NCBI GenBank assembly: GCA_947588825.1
Contig: CANPZU010000014.1
Coordinates: 1 to 58,530, forward strand
DNA length: 58,530 nt
DNA from: an uncultured Clostridia bacterium
GTDB taxonomy: Bacteria; Bacillota; Clostridia; Oscillospirales; CAG-272
Direction: 5' to 3'
Positions 7,398 through 15,870 of this stretch are shown here, piece after piece. A program made the position numbers and the translations under genes. The notes below the pieces were generated by a model, which was not told the origin of the DNA, did no database searches, and was given only the letters and a program-made list of their open reading frames with translations. Within the stretch, counting starts at the first letter, position 1. Every line of letters begins with the position of its first letter.

Positions 7398-8212
7398 CAG
7401 AACAACCCCCATTCTGCGAATTTTTCAAATCCGCCAACAGACTGGATATAGGAACGCGCAAACTCTACGATTTCGCTGTATGGCTTTCCGTCTACCGTAT
7501 CATCTCCGATGGCACAGCAGATCTCAATCGGGCGGTTTTCGATCTGTGCTTTAACGAACGCATAGATATTGATAGACACATCCGCCTTAGAAAGATCCTT
7601 GCCGTGCAGTCCGCCGCCGGTCACAGAATCGGCCATGTCGGAACCGAGCTTACGATTGGTAGCGCCTGTGTCTACGTCAGTGCCGCCGGTCCAATCACCC
7701 AATGGGTTAATATAGGCGTCAAGGCTATTCTGTGTGAAACACGACGCAGAAGATACCAATTTGCGCAGATCATTGATATCCGCTTTGCTCTGGCAGACGA
7801 TAAGCTTATTACCATCTAAGATGTACTTGCCGTCACATGGGTATTTATTGTAGATCTGGTGGGCGATGAGAGACAGCTGCCTCTGTTCTACGGTTAAAGG
7901 TACGCCCTTAAAAATGCCGTTATCACCGCAGCGGAAACCATCTTCCTGGTTATTAGCCAGGTGTTCATCCTGCGGAACAATGGTAACATCGCAAATATAG
8001 TAACCATTGTTGATACGACGGACGATCTTCTTGATATCCCATTCATCAAGAGTTACATTGGTTTCAACAATAACGTAGCAGTTACCATGACCGATCATGA
8101 CTTCAACCGCAATCTTTGGGTCACTCTGGATAGAGTAGGCCAGGTCTACAATTGCGCCTGCAATTCGGTCTGCGACCTTATCCGGATGGGAGGGGTTTAC
8201 TTTTTCAATCAT
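7397..8212 (-). CDS. Phage-encoded S-adenosylmethionine synthetase, short form
   Basis: 271 residues; the ATG at 8212 follows GGAGG. The family makes AdoMet from ATP and methionine. The N-terminal signature NPSHPDKVADRIAGA keeps the HPDK ATP-binding motif, and the C-terminal part keeps the phosphate-binding pattern seen as GGTDVDTGATNRKLGSD and TGGGLHGKDLSKADVS, matching GGP.GD.G.TGRK and GGGAFSGKD.TKVDRS in MetK. It is about 110 residues shorter than cellular MetK (about 385), so a central portion is reduced. Its place among several DNA methyltransferase genes suggests it raises the methyl-donor supply for DNA modification; that is inference. Confidence 0.85.
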   Translation of the reverse strand: MIEKVNPSHPDKVADRIAGAIVDLAYSIQSDPKIAVEVMIGHGNCYVIVETNVTLDEWDIKKIVRRINNGYYICDVTIVPQDEHLANNQEDGFRCGDNGIFKGVPLTVEQRQLSLIAHQIYNKYPCDGKYILDGNKLIVCQSKADINDLRKLVSSASCFTQNSLDAYINPLGDWTGGTDVDTGATNRKLGSDMADSVTGGGLHGKDLSKADVSINIYAFVKAQIENRPIEICCAIGDDTVDGKPYSEIVEFARSYIQSVGGFEKFAEWGLF

Positions 8213-8226
8213 CTGCTTTCCTCCTT

Positions 8227-8673
8227 TTATTGGACCACAGCTGTGATGTTTGACCACCCAAGCCTTTTTGCGACCAGATAGGCCGTATATCCATCCAGGA
8301 GGTTGTAGTCCTTATCAACAGCGATGTTTGTATGGAACGTGCCGGTGTGGTAAACTTCCATAAAGCGTTTTGCAATCTTTTCATCGCTGGGATGGCTCTT
8401 GAGCATATAGTTTGGGACGGTGATAGCTTCTAACGGGATTTTGTGTCCAATACCGGCGATCTTGCGGAGCGGGTAAACAGCGCCGGAAGCTGCCATAACA
8501 CACTTTACTTCCTCTGAATCAAGCGGTGTGCTTATCGCCATACCGTTACGTTTGCCGTATGCCGTATTGCAGATGACGTTGGTACCAACAGTGATTTTGT
8601 TGACAAGATTGTCTGGTACTTCAAACCAAAAGACCTTTCCGTTGGATGTGTGTTTTACCATAACTACGTTCAT
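8227..8673 (-). CDS. ParB/Srx-fold protein
   Basis: 148 residues. The C-terminal half (IAVDKDYNLLDGYTAYLVAKRLG) matches the ParB N-terminal-domain motif around I.VD.D..L.DGY...A....G, the fold that binds and hydrolyses nucleoside triphosphates or binds DNA. There is no clear helix-turn-helix after it, so it is not a full partition ParB. It is the first gene downstream of a strong minus-strand promoter (8727-8755), with GGAGG before the ATG. ParB-fold proteins next to methyltransferases are common in phages. Confidence 0.7.
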   Translation of the reverse strand: MNVVMVKHTSNGKVFWFEVPDNLVNKITVGTNVICNTAYGKRNGMAISTPLDSEEVKCVMAASGAVYPLRKIAGIGHKIPLEAITVPNYMLKSHPSDEKIAKRFMEVYHTGTFHTNIAVDKDYNLLDGYTAYLVAKRLGWSNITAVVQ

Positions 8674-8714
8674 TGCGATGAGACCTCCTTTAGGTGATTT
8701 TAAATTTAATGTTT

Positions 8715-8755
8715 TGCTATATCATAAGAATAGCACGGTTTAAGCGATTTGTCAA
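8715..8755 (-). promoter_or_regulatory. Sigma-A promoter with palindromic operator over the -10
   Basis: On the minus strand, TTGACA (8750-8755), a 17-bp spacer and TATTCT (8727-8732). A perfect palindrome TGCTAT-N9-ATAGCA (8715-8735) covers the -10. The same arrangement occurs at 57520-57560, so a shared repressor is likely. Copies of the dispersed AT-rich element lie on both sides (about 8699-8720 and 8763-8781). Confidence 0.8.
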
Positions 8756-8763
8756 TAGCATAG

Positions 8764-9348
8764 TTAAATTAAATGTTTTACTTGACGAGAAATATGGTCC
8801 AGATGCAAGATAATGATGTTGGGGTTTGTCTCGTTCCGAAGCGTACTTGGATAGTGCGCTTTCCACCATTTGTAAAGCAGCTCCGAGTTTTTGTTTGGAG
8901 CGTATTCGTCAAGAATCATCTGCGGATCTCCTTGGGATTCGTAGTCAAGCTTCAGCAGTTGAATTTGTTCCTCTGTGCAATCCAGAAGTGTTGTGTTCTC
9001 TACTTTTGTGATGACGGCTTTACGACGGACGGCAAATGCAGGAAGTTGACGGGCCTGGCTCCATCTGTCGGATATCTGATACACCGCAGGAATCGGTTTT
9101 TCACTGTCCCAGACAGTCTTATCATCACAACGGTAGATTACACCTGATACGATTTTCTGCGTGGGTGACTTCCAAAAAACCAGTCTTCTAAACGGTTCCT
9201 GAATATTTGCTTCTGTACCCGGTTTTAAGTCAAAGTAGAAGCTGAGATCAGATACGTGTTTTAACGGAAGCGCAAAGCACTTTAGATCTCCGCTATCCCA
9301 CAAAGCTAAGTCTTTCAGGTTCATCGGTAAATTGATCGGAAGGTTCAT
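8764..9348 (-). CDS. Hypothetical protein
   Basis: 194 residues from the ATG at 9348, preceded by GGAGG at 9 nt. It overlaps the end of the broken methyltransferase upstream. It contains SVIYRCDDKTVWDSEKP-like strands and VENTTLLDCTEEQIQLLKLDYE followed by a Trp-rich stretch (LLYKWWKAHYP). The last four residues, KHLI, and the stop are encoded by a copy of the dispersed AT-rich element, exactly as at the end of the unrelated HD protein at 27041. Function unknown. Confidence 0.6.
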   Translation of the reverse strand: MNLPINLPMNLKDLALWDSGDLKCFALPLKHVSDLSFYFDLKPGTEANIQEPFRRLVFWKSPTQKIVSGVIYRCDDKTVWDSEKPIPAVYQISDRWSQARQLPAFAVRRKAVITKVENTTLLDCTEEQIQLLKLDYESQGDPQMILDEYAPNKNSELLYKWWKAHYPSTLRNETNPNIIILHLDHISRQVKHLI

Positions 9349-9810
9349 CACCAATCGCCTCCAGTCTGATTTGGGATACCTGCGCCCATGGTATTCCGAA
9401 ATATGGACTACTCTTTTTGTCACAGACGCCGTTATCAATTCCTATGTAATTACGTCCCTCCAGTTTTGCCGCGATCAGCGTTGAGCCGGTGCCGCAGCAG
9501 TTGTCCAGGACAAGATCGCCTTTATCTGTATAGGTACGGATCGCATCGGTAGCGTGTAGTGCTACGGATGGATGAGGTTTTGGAAAGCACCAGATTGACG
9601 CAGGATACTTCAATGTGCTATCGGAAGATTCCACCAGCGTATAGTTTCCGTTTGCTCCCAAAGCTGTTCTGGCGGGATCGCTGTATCCCATTTATTACGG
9701 CTGACGCCATAAGGGAGGTCGCATAGGATCATATCGACGCTTTCGTCATCGATGTCCCTCATTACTTCCAGACAGTCACCATTGATGACGGTATTAGGAT
9801 GTATGCTCAT
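9293..9810 (-). pseudogene. DNA methyltransferase (N4/N6 type) with internal deletion
   Basis: The first frame has the start of a beta-class methyltransferase: VINGDCLEVMRDIDDESVDMILCDLPYGVSRNKWD, with catalytic DLPY. After the WD...PEQLWEQ segment it runs out of family and stops. The downstream frame resumes near the C-terminal AdoMet-binding half: KPHPSVALHATDAIRTYT and VLDNCCGTGSTLIAAKLEGRNYIGID, containing the FxGxG-like motif. The middle (roughly 70-100 residues in relatives, including the segment between DLPY and the conserved HP motif) is absent and the frame changes at the join near 9660-9690. It cannot be whole as it stands. The order is methylase, hypothetical, promoter, ParB-like. 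Confidence 0.75.
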
Positions 9811-10193
9811 ACTGAGTTGCCCACCTCCATGTAGTCGGAACAGGGATATTTAGAATCAAGCCTATCCTGTGGATCTTTGTATGGGCAAATGAATAACCTG
9901 CCCTCAGCGAGATGACCGGTACAATACATCTTGTTCTCATTTTCATCGAGATCCTGACGCTCACACCATCTTTTCTTCTTTCGAGCATTCTTCATGCGGT
10001 CGCGTAGCTCTGCTCGCTGTTCATCCGTCAGTTCGCGCTTGGTACGGTATGGATTTTCCCCGAAGCGAAAGGGATAGAGGACGCAGCTTCTCGCGGTACA
10101 CTCTTTTACCTCTCTTGCGCTATCTCCGCTGCACTCCAGACAAAAGGCGCGGATTGCTTTTATCGGACTTGTAATTTTCTCTGTGTCTGCCAT
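9807..10193 (-). CDS. Cysteine-rich zinc-binding phage protein
   Basis: 128 residues from the ATG at 10193 (AAGGAGG). It has clustered cysteines: FCLECSGDSAREVKECTARSCVLYPFRFG near the N-terminus, and Cys/His residues in the second half (WCERQ, MYCTGH, FICPYK, YPCSDY). The first segment (AIRAFCLECSG...V..C....C.L...R.G.NP) is a familiar phage zinc-finger pattern with no assigned function. It overlaps the start of the broken methylase by four bases. Confidence 0.7.
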   Translation of the reverse strand: MADTEKITSPIKAIRAFCLECSGDSAREVKECTARSCVLYPFRFGENPYRTKRELTDEQRAELRDRMKNARKKKRWCERQDLDENENKMYCTGHLAEGRLFICPYKDPQDRLDSKYPCSDYMEVGNSV

Positions 10194-10194
10194 T

Positions 10195-10620
10195 TTATGC
10201 CTCCTTTTTATGGATCGATAGGATGTACTTCCGGAAGCTGTCCAGTGCGTTAGTAAAGGCGGTATCAAATTCCTCCTCTGAGATCTCCTGGTGCTTTTTG
10301 AACATATCGTTCCCTTCTCCCCATATACCAGAGAATAGCGTATCGGAATAAAATGGGACGTTATCATCTACATCATTTCCGACAAAGATCGCCGGATATT
10401 GATAGCGGTTCATATGTTCTCCCCACATCATGGACTTGGTTTGCGGAACGTCGATCACCTTGATATAGGTTTTGGTACTACTGTCATAAAAACAGCGGCC
10501 AACATTTACTTTCGCTCGCTTCTGAAAATCCTCATCATCTTTCTTTAACAGCTCTCTCTGCTCGTTCTGAAGTTTCAAGATTTCTTTATTCAGATATTTC
10601 AATCGTTCATCAATACTCAT
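10195..10620 (-). CDS. Hypothetical protein with N-terminal coiled coil
   Basis: 141 residues. The N-terminus (LKYLNKEILKLQNEQRELLKK) is a short coiled coil; the remainder (GRCFYDSSTKTYIKVIDVPQ, then an acidic C-terminal helix) has no recognised motif. It ends two bases before the zinc-binding gene. Confidence 0.55.
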   Translation of the reverse strand: MSIDERLKYLNKEILKLQNEQRELLKKDDEDFQKRAKVNVGRCFYDSSTKTYIKVIDVPQTKSMMWGEHMNRYQYPAIFVGNDVDDNVPFYSDTLFSGIWGEGNDMFKKHQEISEEEFDTAFTNALDSFRKYILSIHKKEA

Positions 10621-10621
10621 A

Positions 10622-11224
10622 TCAAAGCACCTCGTTTAGACTGTTCCGCAGATCTTTTAACCATTTGTTTTTTGATGCGATATTGTCCTCTTCGCGTTTG
10701 AGAAGCTTCCGGTACCATTCGATATCATTTTTGCAATCAGCAATTTTTGTTTCAAGCCATTCAGTGGCAGATTGCCTGTTTATCGTTTGAAGCTGTGACC
10801 AAAACTCCATATCAGGCTTGCTCATTTCGATTTGATTGATAGCAAAATCCTTCAGATTTTGATGCTCATATGTAGGAGGTACCCATTTCCTGATTTCCTC
10901 CTCCATGGAGTTATACTGCTCTAACAGCTTTTCGTCCTTTTGCTTCCCTTGCGTATACTCCAGAAATCTTTTCTTATAATCGTCGTCTGCCTCTTCTTGC
11001 GCTTCATGAAGCGTTAAATTTTGCAGTCGTTTCAATTCCTCCTGCAGTTTGCAGATAGTTTCTGAATAATAGTTGGAACAAGAAAAGACTTCAGGAATCG
11101 GCTTACTCAGAGGCTCATCTTTCATGATAACGGTAGCGCCGAATGCTCGTGCACACAGCATAATGAAGTCTTTTGCGGTTGTGATTTGCCCATTTTCAAT
11201 AAAGGCTGTATATCCCGTCGGCAT
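10622..11224 (-). CDS. Coiled-coil hypothetical protein
   Basis: 200 residues. The first 45 residues (TGYTAFIENGQITTAKDFIMLCARAFGATV) form a small conserved phage domain often followed by a coiled coil. The rest is strongly helical and charged (KLQEELKRLQN, YKKLLKREEDNIASKNKWLKDL-like). A copy of the gene-boundary element (plus strand TTATAAAACTAAGATTTCATG) lies directly upstream at 11236-11256. Confidence 0.6.
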   Translation of the reverse strand: MPTGYTAFIENGQITTAKDFIMLCARAFGATVIMKDEPLSKPIPEVFSCSNYYSETICKLQEELKRLQNLTLHEAQEEADDDYKKRFLEYTQGKQKDEKLLEQYNSMEEEIRKWVPPTYEHQNLKDFAINQIEMSKPDMEFWSQLQTINRQSATEWLETKIADCKNDIEWYRKLLKREEDNIASKNKWLKDLRNSLNEVL

Positions 11225-11271
11225 TGTGATACTCCTTTATAAAACTAAGATTTCATGCACATTTTGAATCA

Positions 11272-11309
11272 ATATATTGTGTTACTATTTTAGAAGTAAC
11301 ACAATATAT
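11272..11309 (-). promoter_or_regulatory. Perfect 15-bp inverted repeat between genes
   Basis: ATATATTGTGTTACT (11272-11286) is repeated in inverse at 11295-11309 with an 8-nt loop. The stem is AT-rich and is not followed by a clean T run, so it could be a weak terminator for the upstream genes or an operator for the gene at 10622-11224. Confidence 0.5.
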
Positions 11310-11311
11310 AG

Positions 11312-11536
11312 TTATTCTCTCGTAATTTCTTTTGCTGGCGCTTGGCATTCCGGGCATTCGCAGTAATAACCGTTCGCCGGAGCCAGTAATTCCCCGTGCC
11401 ATCTGATCTGACCGGCTGGGCCGGCAAAACAGTATTCATCTTTATCCGCTTCAAAGATACAGTTGCATTGGAGACATTGAAAACGCCGCGTTACTTTCAC
11501 TAGCTCTGGGATATGGCCATGTTTGATTATTTTCAT
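11312..11536 (-). CDS. Zinc-ribbon protein
   Basis: 74 residues with two cysteine pairs, CLQC near residue 22 and CECPEC near residue 60, the spacing of a zinc ribbon, between them a Trp/Gly-rich loop. It overlaps the P-loop kinase gene by four bases. Likely a small DNA- or protein-binding accessory factor; function unknown. Confidence 0.6.
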   Translation of the reverse strand: MKIIKHGHIPELVKVTRRFQCLQCNCIFEADKDEYCFAGPAGQIRWHGELLAPANGYYCECPECQAPAKEITRE

Positions 11537-12072
11537 CTTTGCTCCTCTCCTTCCAGCATTTTAACGGTATCCTCAACCAGTCTGTTGTATCCTTCGATAT
11601 TACCGGGATAATATTGAAGCTGCACGCCATACGAGGCAAGAAGATCTTGCAACTTACCTGAGATCTCGTCGCTCTGTTCCTCTGTCTGGAAACGGCCTGC
11701 TGGATTATACGGCTTGACACGCTCGATAAAGGCATTCAAAGACCGGAATGAATCGGAGACCTTTTTCACGAATGTGTTAAACTCTTCTCCGAGAACCGGA
11801 TCATTTTTACCGTAGAAGCAAGATAAAAGAATCGGTGAATCTGTGACGACAACATCTACTTTGTCCTTGACACGGCTGATACGAAAATACTGCTTTCCAA
11901 AGATGTAAGCCTGGTTTTCAAATACAGCTTTGCTTCCCTCCCAGACCTTATCTTTGGCAAATTCAGTTACAAGCTCGGAGTTGATGTCGCGCATTTTCAA
12001 CTGAGAAAAGATGTAGGCTGCTCCGGTGGATTTACCGGCCCCAGGCGCTCCATATAAATTGACTACGATCAT
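11533..12072 (-). CDS. P-loop nucleotide kinase-like ATPase
   Basis: 179 residues. Walker A is GAPGAGKSTGAAYIF at residues 8-22; a Walker B-like strand VDVVVTDSPILL follows near residue 75. This is the NadR/AAA_28-like or deoxynucleoside-kinase-like layout. Neighbouring dUTPase and the later dNMP kinase, reductase and ThyX genes suggest a role in nucleotide supply, but the substrate is not predictable from these motifs. It follows the dUTPase gene by two bases. Confidence 0.7.
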   Translation of the reverse strand: MIVVNLYGAPGAGKSTGAAYIFSQLKMRDINSELVTEFAKDKVWEGSKAVFENQAYIFGKQYFRISRVKDKVDVVVTDSPILLSCFYGKNDPVLGEEFNTFVKKVSDSFRSLNAFIERVKPYNPAGRFQTEEQSDEISGKLQDLLASYGVQLQYYPGNIEGYNRLVEDTVKMLEGEEQR

Positions 12073-12074
12073 CT

Positions 12075-12515
12075 TTACGCCTTTCCTGTGCTGCCAAATC
12101 CGCCGCGGTCCGAGTTGCCAAGTGTATCAACAGTTTTAAATCTCAAGGCTGGCTGGTGCTCCATGATACGGAACTGGCAAATGCGGTCTCCGGTTTTGAT
12201 GGTGGTATCACGCAGAGCAATGGCGGGGAAATACCACTGGTCATTGTCGCCGCAATAGCTCTCATCGATCATACCCATATGGTTTGCCTGAATGACACCG
12301 AAATTCTTGAAGGTGGAGCTGCGAGGGATCACGTGCGCCTCATATCCTTTGGGAAGCTGCATAGCGACGCCGAGCGGGATCAGCTTGAACTCACCGGCTT
12401 GCAGCGTTACATCCTCTGCGGCGCGGAGATCAATCCAATCGGATTTTCCGTCAATGTACTCCAGGTGCTGAATTTTATCGCTCAGATAGCGAACTTTAAT
12501 CTGCATCGTATTCAT
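12075..12515 (-). CDS. dut: dUTPase (deoxyuridine 5'-triphosphate nucleotidohydrolase)
   Basis: 146 residues, normal length for a trimeric dUTPase. All five motifs are present: SDWIDLRAA (1), [10 protein letters not shown] (2), [12 protein letters not shown] (3), GDRICQFRI (4) and RGGFGSTGK (5). The enzyme hydrolyses dUTP to dUMP and pyrophosphate, keeping uracil out of DNA and supplying dUMP to thymidylate synthase, here ThyX at 16984. The gene overlaps the end of the 183-residue gene upstream, so translation is probably coupled. Confidence 0.95.
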   Translation of the reverse strand: MNTMQIKVRYLSDKIQHLEYIDGKSDWIDLRAAEDVTLQAGEFKLIPLGVAMQLPKGYEAHVIPRSSTFKNFGVIQANHMGMIDESYCGDNDQWYFPAIALRDTTIKTGDRICQFRIMEHQPALRFKTVDTLGNSDRGGFGSTGKA

Positions 12516-13047
12516 ACTGTTCTTCTCCTGAATAAATTTGAAATAAATCGGAAAGCATCATATGGTTTTGCTTCGCAAGATCGATAGCAATGGCGCAAAC
12601 ATTCGTTGACGTTGATGCTCCGATCTCATCATAAATGTAATCCAGAATATCATCGTAATTTCTATCACCGTGGCACTCTAGGATATCCCGATCTGATGAT
12701 TTGCAGTCTTGTTCGGCACAATGCGAACAAACGCTACGGCGAAATGTCAAACGGCCTGGACCGTCCCAAGCCTGTATCTCTCTACCATTGATCGTATAGG
12801 TGTGATCTACTTTCCCCAAATTAGATCCTACGGCATAGCGCCACCAGCCCCAATCATCTTGCCAGTCCGCATTATTAACGGCGCAGAGATTTTGAAAATC
12901 TTCATTCGACAGAAGCCATACCTGGAAATCCTCACAGTAGCTATCAGTCAGTGCACGTCGATGGAAAGTACATATGGCCGATGTGAGGCCAAGCTGATAT
13001 ACGGCATTGGCGAAATCCTCGCCAGCCAAAATTTCAACAGTGCTCAT
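12496..13047 (-). CDS. Hypothetical protein
   Basis: 183 residues, start after GGAGCGAGCA. It has a Trp-rich segment ([16 protein letters not shown]), a possible metal site ([10 protein letters not shown]) and a C-terminal helix ([22 protein letters not shown]). No family recognised. Confidence 0.6.
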   Translation of the reverse strand: MSTVEILAGEDFANAVYQLGLTSAICTFHRRALTDSYCEDFQVWLLSNEDFQNLCAVNNADWQDDWGWWRYAVGSNLGKVDHTYTINGREIQAWDGPGRLTFRRSVCSHCAEQDCKSSDRDILECHGDRNYDDILDYIYDEIGASTSTNVCAIAIDLAKQNHMMLSDLFQIYSGEEQYEYDAD

Positions 13048-13064
13048 TGCTCGCTCCTTTCAAG

Positions 13065-13286
13065 TCAATGGATCTTATGGTTTTTGTTGAGATAGATGAT
13101 GAGGTAATATGGAATGAGAACCCATATAGATAAAAACCATACCAAACCGAAAAGAGCGCCAGTCATAACAGTGTCTGCATAATTGATGTTGTCTTTCGGA
13201 TTGGCAAATTTGCATCGAAAGTAAGCATATCCAAAACAGCATATCGATGCGCAGATCATATAAAGAATAAAACAAAAGACGTACAT
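13065..13286 (-). CDS. Small membrane protein
   Basis: 73 residues with AAAGGATAAAT before the ATG. Two hydrophobic stretches (VFCFILYMICASICCFGYAY near the N-terminus and GALFGLVWFLSIWVLIPYYL) predict two membrane helices with a short polar loop. Nothing indicates holin activity. A shorter open frame here in another phase is a shadow. Confidence 0.6.
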   Translation of the reverse strand: MYVFCFILYMICASICCFGYAYFRCKFANPKDNINYADTVMTGALFGLVWFLSIWVLIPYYLIIYLNKNHKIH

Positions 13287-13302
13287 ATTTATCCTTTCAA
13301 TG

Positions 13303-13371
13303 TCAATGAGTGTACATGGCGTATAACAGCAACATCCAAATGATATATAAAACAGTAAAGAGAAAAGGCAT
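13303..13371 (-). CDS. 22-residue membrane peptide
   Basis: ATG at 13371 is preceded by AAAGGAG at proper spacing and encodes MPFLFTVLYIIWMLLLYAMY plus two residues, an almost fully hydrophobic single helix. It lies between NrdJ and the two-helix membrane protein on the same strand. Its size makes it uncertain, but the ribosome site and composition argue for translation. Confidence 0.45.
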   Translation of the reverse strand: MPFLFTVLYIIWMLLLYAMYTH

Positions 13372-13400
13372 CTTCTGTCTCCTTTCTATTGTCCCATATC

Positions 13401-13431
13401 CCGGTGTGGAGAGAAAGCCCCTCCACACCGG
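13401..13431 (-). terminator. Strong hairpin after the ribonucleotide reductase gene
   Basis: An 11-bp perfect stem (CCGGTGTGGAG / CTCCACACCGG) lies 10 nt after the NrdJ stop. No T run follows, so it may stabilise the 3' end or attenuate rather than end transcription. Confidence 0.5.
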
Positions 13432-13440
13432 ACGTCTGTC

Positions 13441-15870
13441 TTATCCGCACTTACTCCATCCGCAGCTCTTGCAGACGTTACAGCCACCTTCAATGGTCAG
13501 TTCCGCTCCGCACTCAGGGCACTTCGGAACGTCAATATCATAGATGTTATCTGCTACCGTTTCATCATCGTTTTCCTGTTCCAGATCAGCGTTTTCTTCA
13601 GCAGATTCAACATCGAGCGTATCCGTGTACGCAATTTTCTGCATCTCACGCAGAGCAATGGCGATTGCAGTCGCGCAGGAGCTTCCGGGGGATGTATCTT
13701 TATGGGTGGCGCGTCTTGTCACATAGGCGCTACATCCACCGCAGCTTTCCAGCTGATCCAGGATGTACTCCAACGGCACGCCACCACGAAGACCTGCGGA
13801 GATTAGACGTGTCATGGCGGTCAGGTTCTTTTCACATCCGCCTGAGCTTCCGCGTCCTACAAAGACTTCCATGATATCAGCCGTCACAGGATCAAACCAG
13901 GCCATCAAGTGCATCGATCCGCAGCCGGTAATCAGTTTCTTCTTGATGCCGATCAGACTGTCATCGCAGCACACGATCTCTCCACGGTGCAATACGGAAG
14001 GAGTATCTTCCTTACAGGATTTATCGCATTGTTTTGTATCGTTGGACTGCGCTTCATCGTTCTTATCGATCAGAACGCCCTTACGGATGGGATTGGGACG
14101 GAAAATCGTACATCCTTTGATTCCGAGTTCCCAGCATTTACAATAGATATTTTTACACATCTCGAACGGATAGTCCGTTGGGACATTGATCGTTTTGGAA
14201 ACAGACATATCAACGTTCCATGCAATCGCAGCAAGCATACGGATATGATCGTCAACTGTCATCTCCTGTGCGGTGATAAACGGATCGTCATCTATCATCT
14301 CTACACCGGATTCCTTAAACTTCTGGTAAAGATCATAGGCATAGTCTCTGATAGTGACCTCCTGTGTATCAGCTTCGTCCTGACCGCCCATTTTGATACG
14401 GCGTGTGTACTCCAAAGAAAAGATAGGCTCAATACCGCTGGAACAGTTATTTCCATAAACCAGAGACATTGTTCCAGTAGGGGCTACAGACAAAATTTTT
14501 GAATTGCGGATTCCGGTATGTTTGATTCTCTCGACAAGAGCTTGCCAACGGTCACTATAAATACCGCTGGAACAGTGTTTTGTCAGAAAACCGGATTGCA
14601 CAAATTTCGCAGTAACAAGACCGGGGAATGCACCTTTTTCGTCTGCCAAATCACAGGATGCTTCGTAGGCGGTCAGGGCGATCTTTTCTGTCAGTTGCGA
14701 CACAAACGATATCGCGCTAACAGTATCATAGCGAAAACCGAGCATCGCAAGCATATCGGCAAGACCTGTATAACCGAGTCCGATGGTACGGTATCTCTTT
14801 TGATAATTCTCATAAATACCGGAAGGGAACGAGTTGACATCAATGATATTATCCAGGAAACGAACGGCGGTACGAATCGTCTGACAAAGCGCCTCCTCAT
14901 CCAGATCTGCCTGTTTTGTGAAAGGATGGCGCACAAATCGGTGGAGCATGATAGAGCCGAGGTTGCAAGCACCTCCGTACTGGTCGGATGGCAGATTGCC
15001 TCCAAAGACCGTGCCGGCGAGATATTCCGCGCATGGGTTGGAGCATACAATCTTTTCGTCATACCACAGGTTATTGTCACCGTTCATGTTGTCGTAGAAA
15101 AAGATTCCAGGCTCTCCGTTATCGTAGGCGCGACGCATGATGTTGTCCCACAACTCACCGGCGTTGACAACCTTTGTAATCTTCCAGCAATACGGATCTG
15201 TGAGGATATTGCCCTTATCATCATAGACGGGCCAATGGAGCGTGATGTCTTTCCGATTGATCGCTGCATCCATAAACGCATTGTCAACCATAACGGACAA
15301 ATTGAAGTGATTCAGAATGCCCGCTTCGTAGCTCTTTGCGGTCACAAACGCTTCGATGTCAGGGTGATAAACATTGAGGACTCCCATATTTGCGCCTCTG
15401 CGATTTCCCTGCAAAATGGTTGCCGTCTGCGCATTAAAAACATTGGCAAATGACACGGGACCACTTGCAATTGCGTCGTTGCTGGTAGGAGTACCTGCAG
15501 GACGCAAAAGACTGAAATCATAGCCAATACCGCCGCCGCGCTGGTGGGTGAGAGCACCAAGCTTTACAGACTCAAAGATTCCTCCCAGGTCGTCAGGAAT
15601 CTGAGGAGCGACAAAACAGTTATTGAGCGTCAGCTTATCGCAGATTCCCGCATTGCTCATTGTCCGACCACCGGGGAAGAACCTTCCGTCAGCCATCAAC
15701 CGGAAAAACTGGTCAAACTCACCCTCTGTATTGGAACAGAATTTCGCTACTCTATGCAGACTTCCCAGATAACTCTCTCCGTCCTTTTGGTAGCGGTCAT
15801 GCCAGATATTTTCAAAAATAGGACTTGTGAAATAAACACAGGATGTGCTTACCGCTCGTACTTCGCTCAT
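13441..15870 (-). CDS. nrdJ: Adenosylcobalamin-dependent (class II) ribonucleotide reductase
   Basis: 809 residues from the ATG at 15870 (GGAGG 4 nt upstream). It reduces ribonucleotides to deoxyribonucleotides with a B12-derived radical, independent of oxygen, which suits an anaerobic host. Visible signatures: FFPGGRTMSNAG, the substrate-site cysteine in NNCFVAPQIPDD, GGGIGYDFSLLRPAG, NPCAE with the active-site Cys and Glu, and ACNLGSI. The C-terminus ends in a zinc-type double CxxC (CPECG ... CKSCGWSKCG), typical of NrdJ, after a region with Cys pairs for thiol exchange. It heads a run with 5'-nucleotidase, dNMP kinase and ThyX, all overlapping or abutting, which would expand the dNTP pool for viral DNA synthesis. 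Confidence 0.95.
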   Translation of the reverse strand: MSEVRAVSTSCVYFTSPIFENIWHDRYQKDGESYLGSLHRVAKFCSNTEGEFDQFFRLMADGRFFPGGRTMSNAGICDKLTLNNCFVAPQIPDDLGGIFESVKLGALTHQRGGGIGYDFSLLRPAGTPTSNDAIASGPVSFANVFNAQTATILQGNRRGANMGVLNVYHPDIEAFVTAKSYEAGILNHFNLSVMVDNAFMDAAINRKDITLHWPVYDDKGNILTDPYCWKITKVVNAGELWDNIMRRAYDNGEPGIFFYDNMNGDNNLWYDEKIVCSNPCAEYLAGTVFGGNLPSDQYGGACNLGSIMLHRFVRHPFTKQADLDEEALCQTIRTAVRFLDNIIDVNSFPSGIYENYQKRYRTIGLGYTGLADMLAMLGFRYDTVSAISFVSQLTEKIALTAYEASCDLADEKGAFPGLVTAKFVQSGFLTKHCSSGIYSDRWQALVERIKHTGIRNSKILSVAPTGTMSLVYGNNCSSGIEPIFSLEYTRRIKMGGQDEADTQEVTIRDYAYDLYQKFKESGVEMIDDDPFITAQEMTVDDHIRMLAAIAWNVDMSVSKTINVPTDYPFEMCKNIYCKCWELGIKGCTIFRPNPIRKGVLIDKNDEAQSNDTKQCDKSCKEDTPSVLHRGEIVCCDDSLIGIKKKLITGCGSMHLMAWFDPVTADIMEVFVGRGSSGGCEKNLTAMTRLISAGLRGGVPLEYILDQLESCGGCSAYVTRRATHKDTSPGSSCATAIAIALREMQKIAYTDTLDVESAEENADLEQENDDETVADNIYDIDVPKCPECGAELTIEGGCNVCKSCGWSKCG

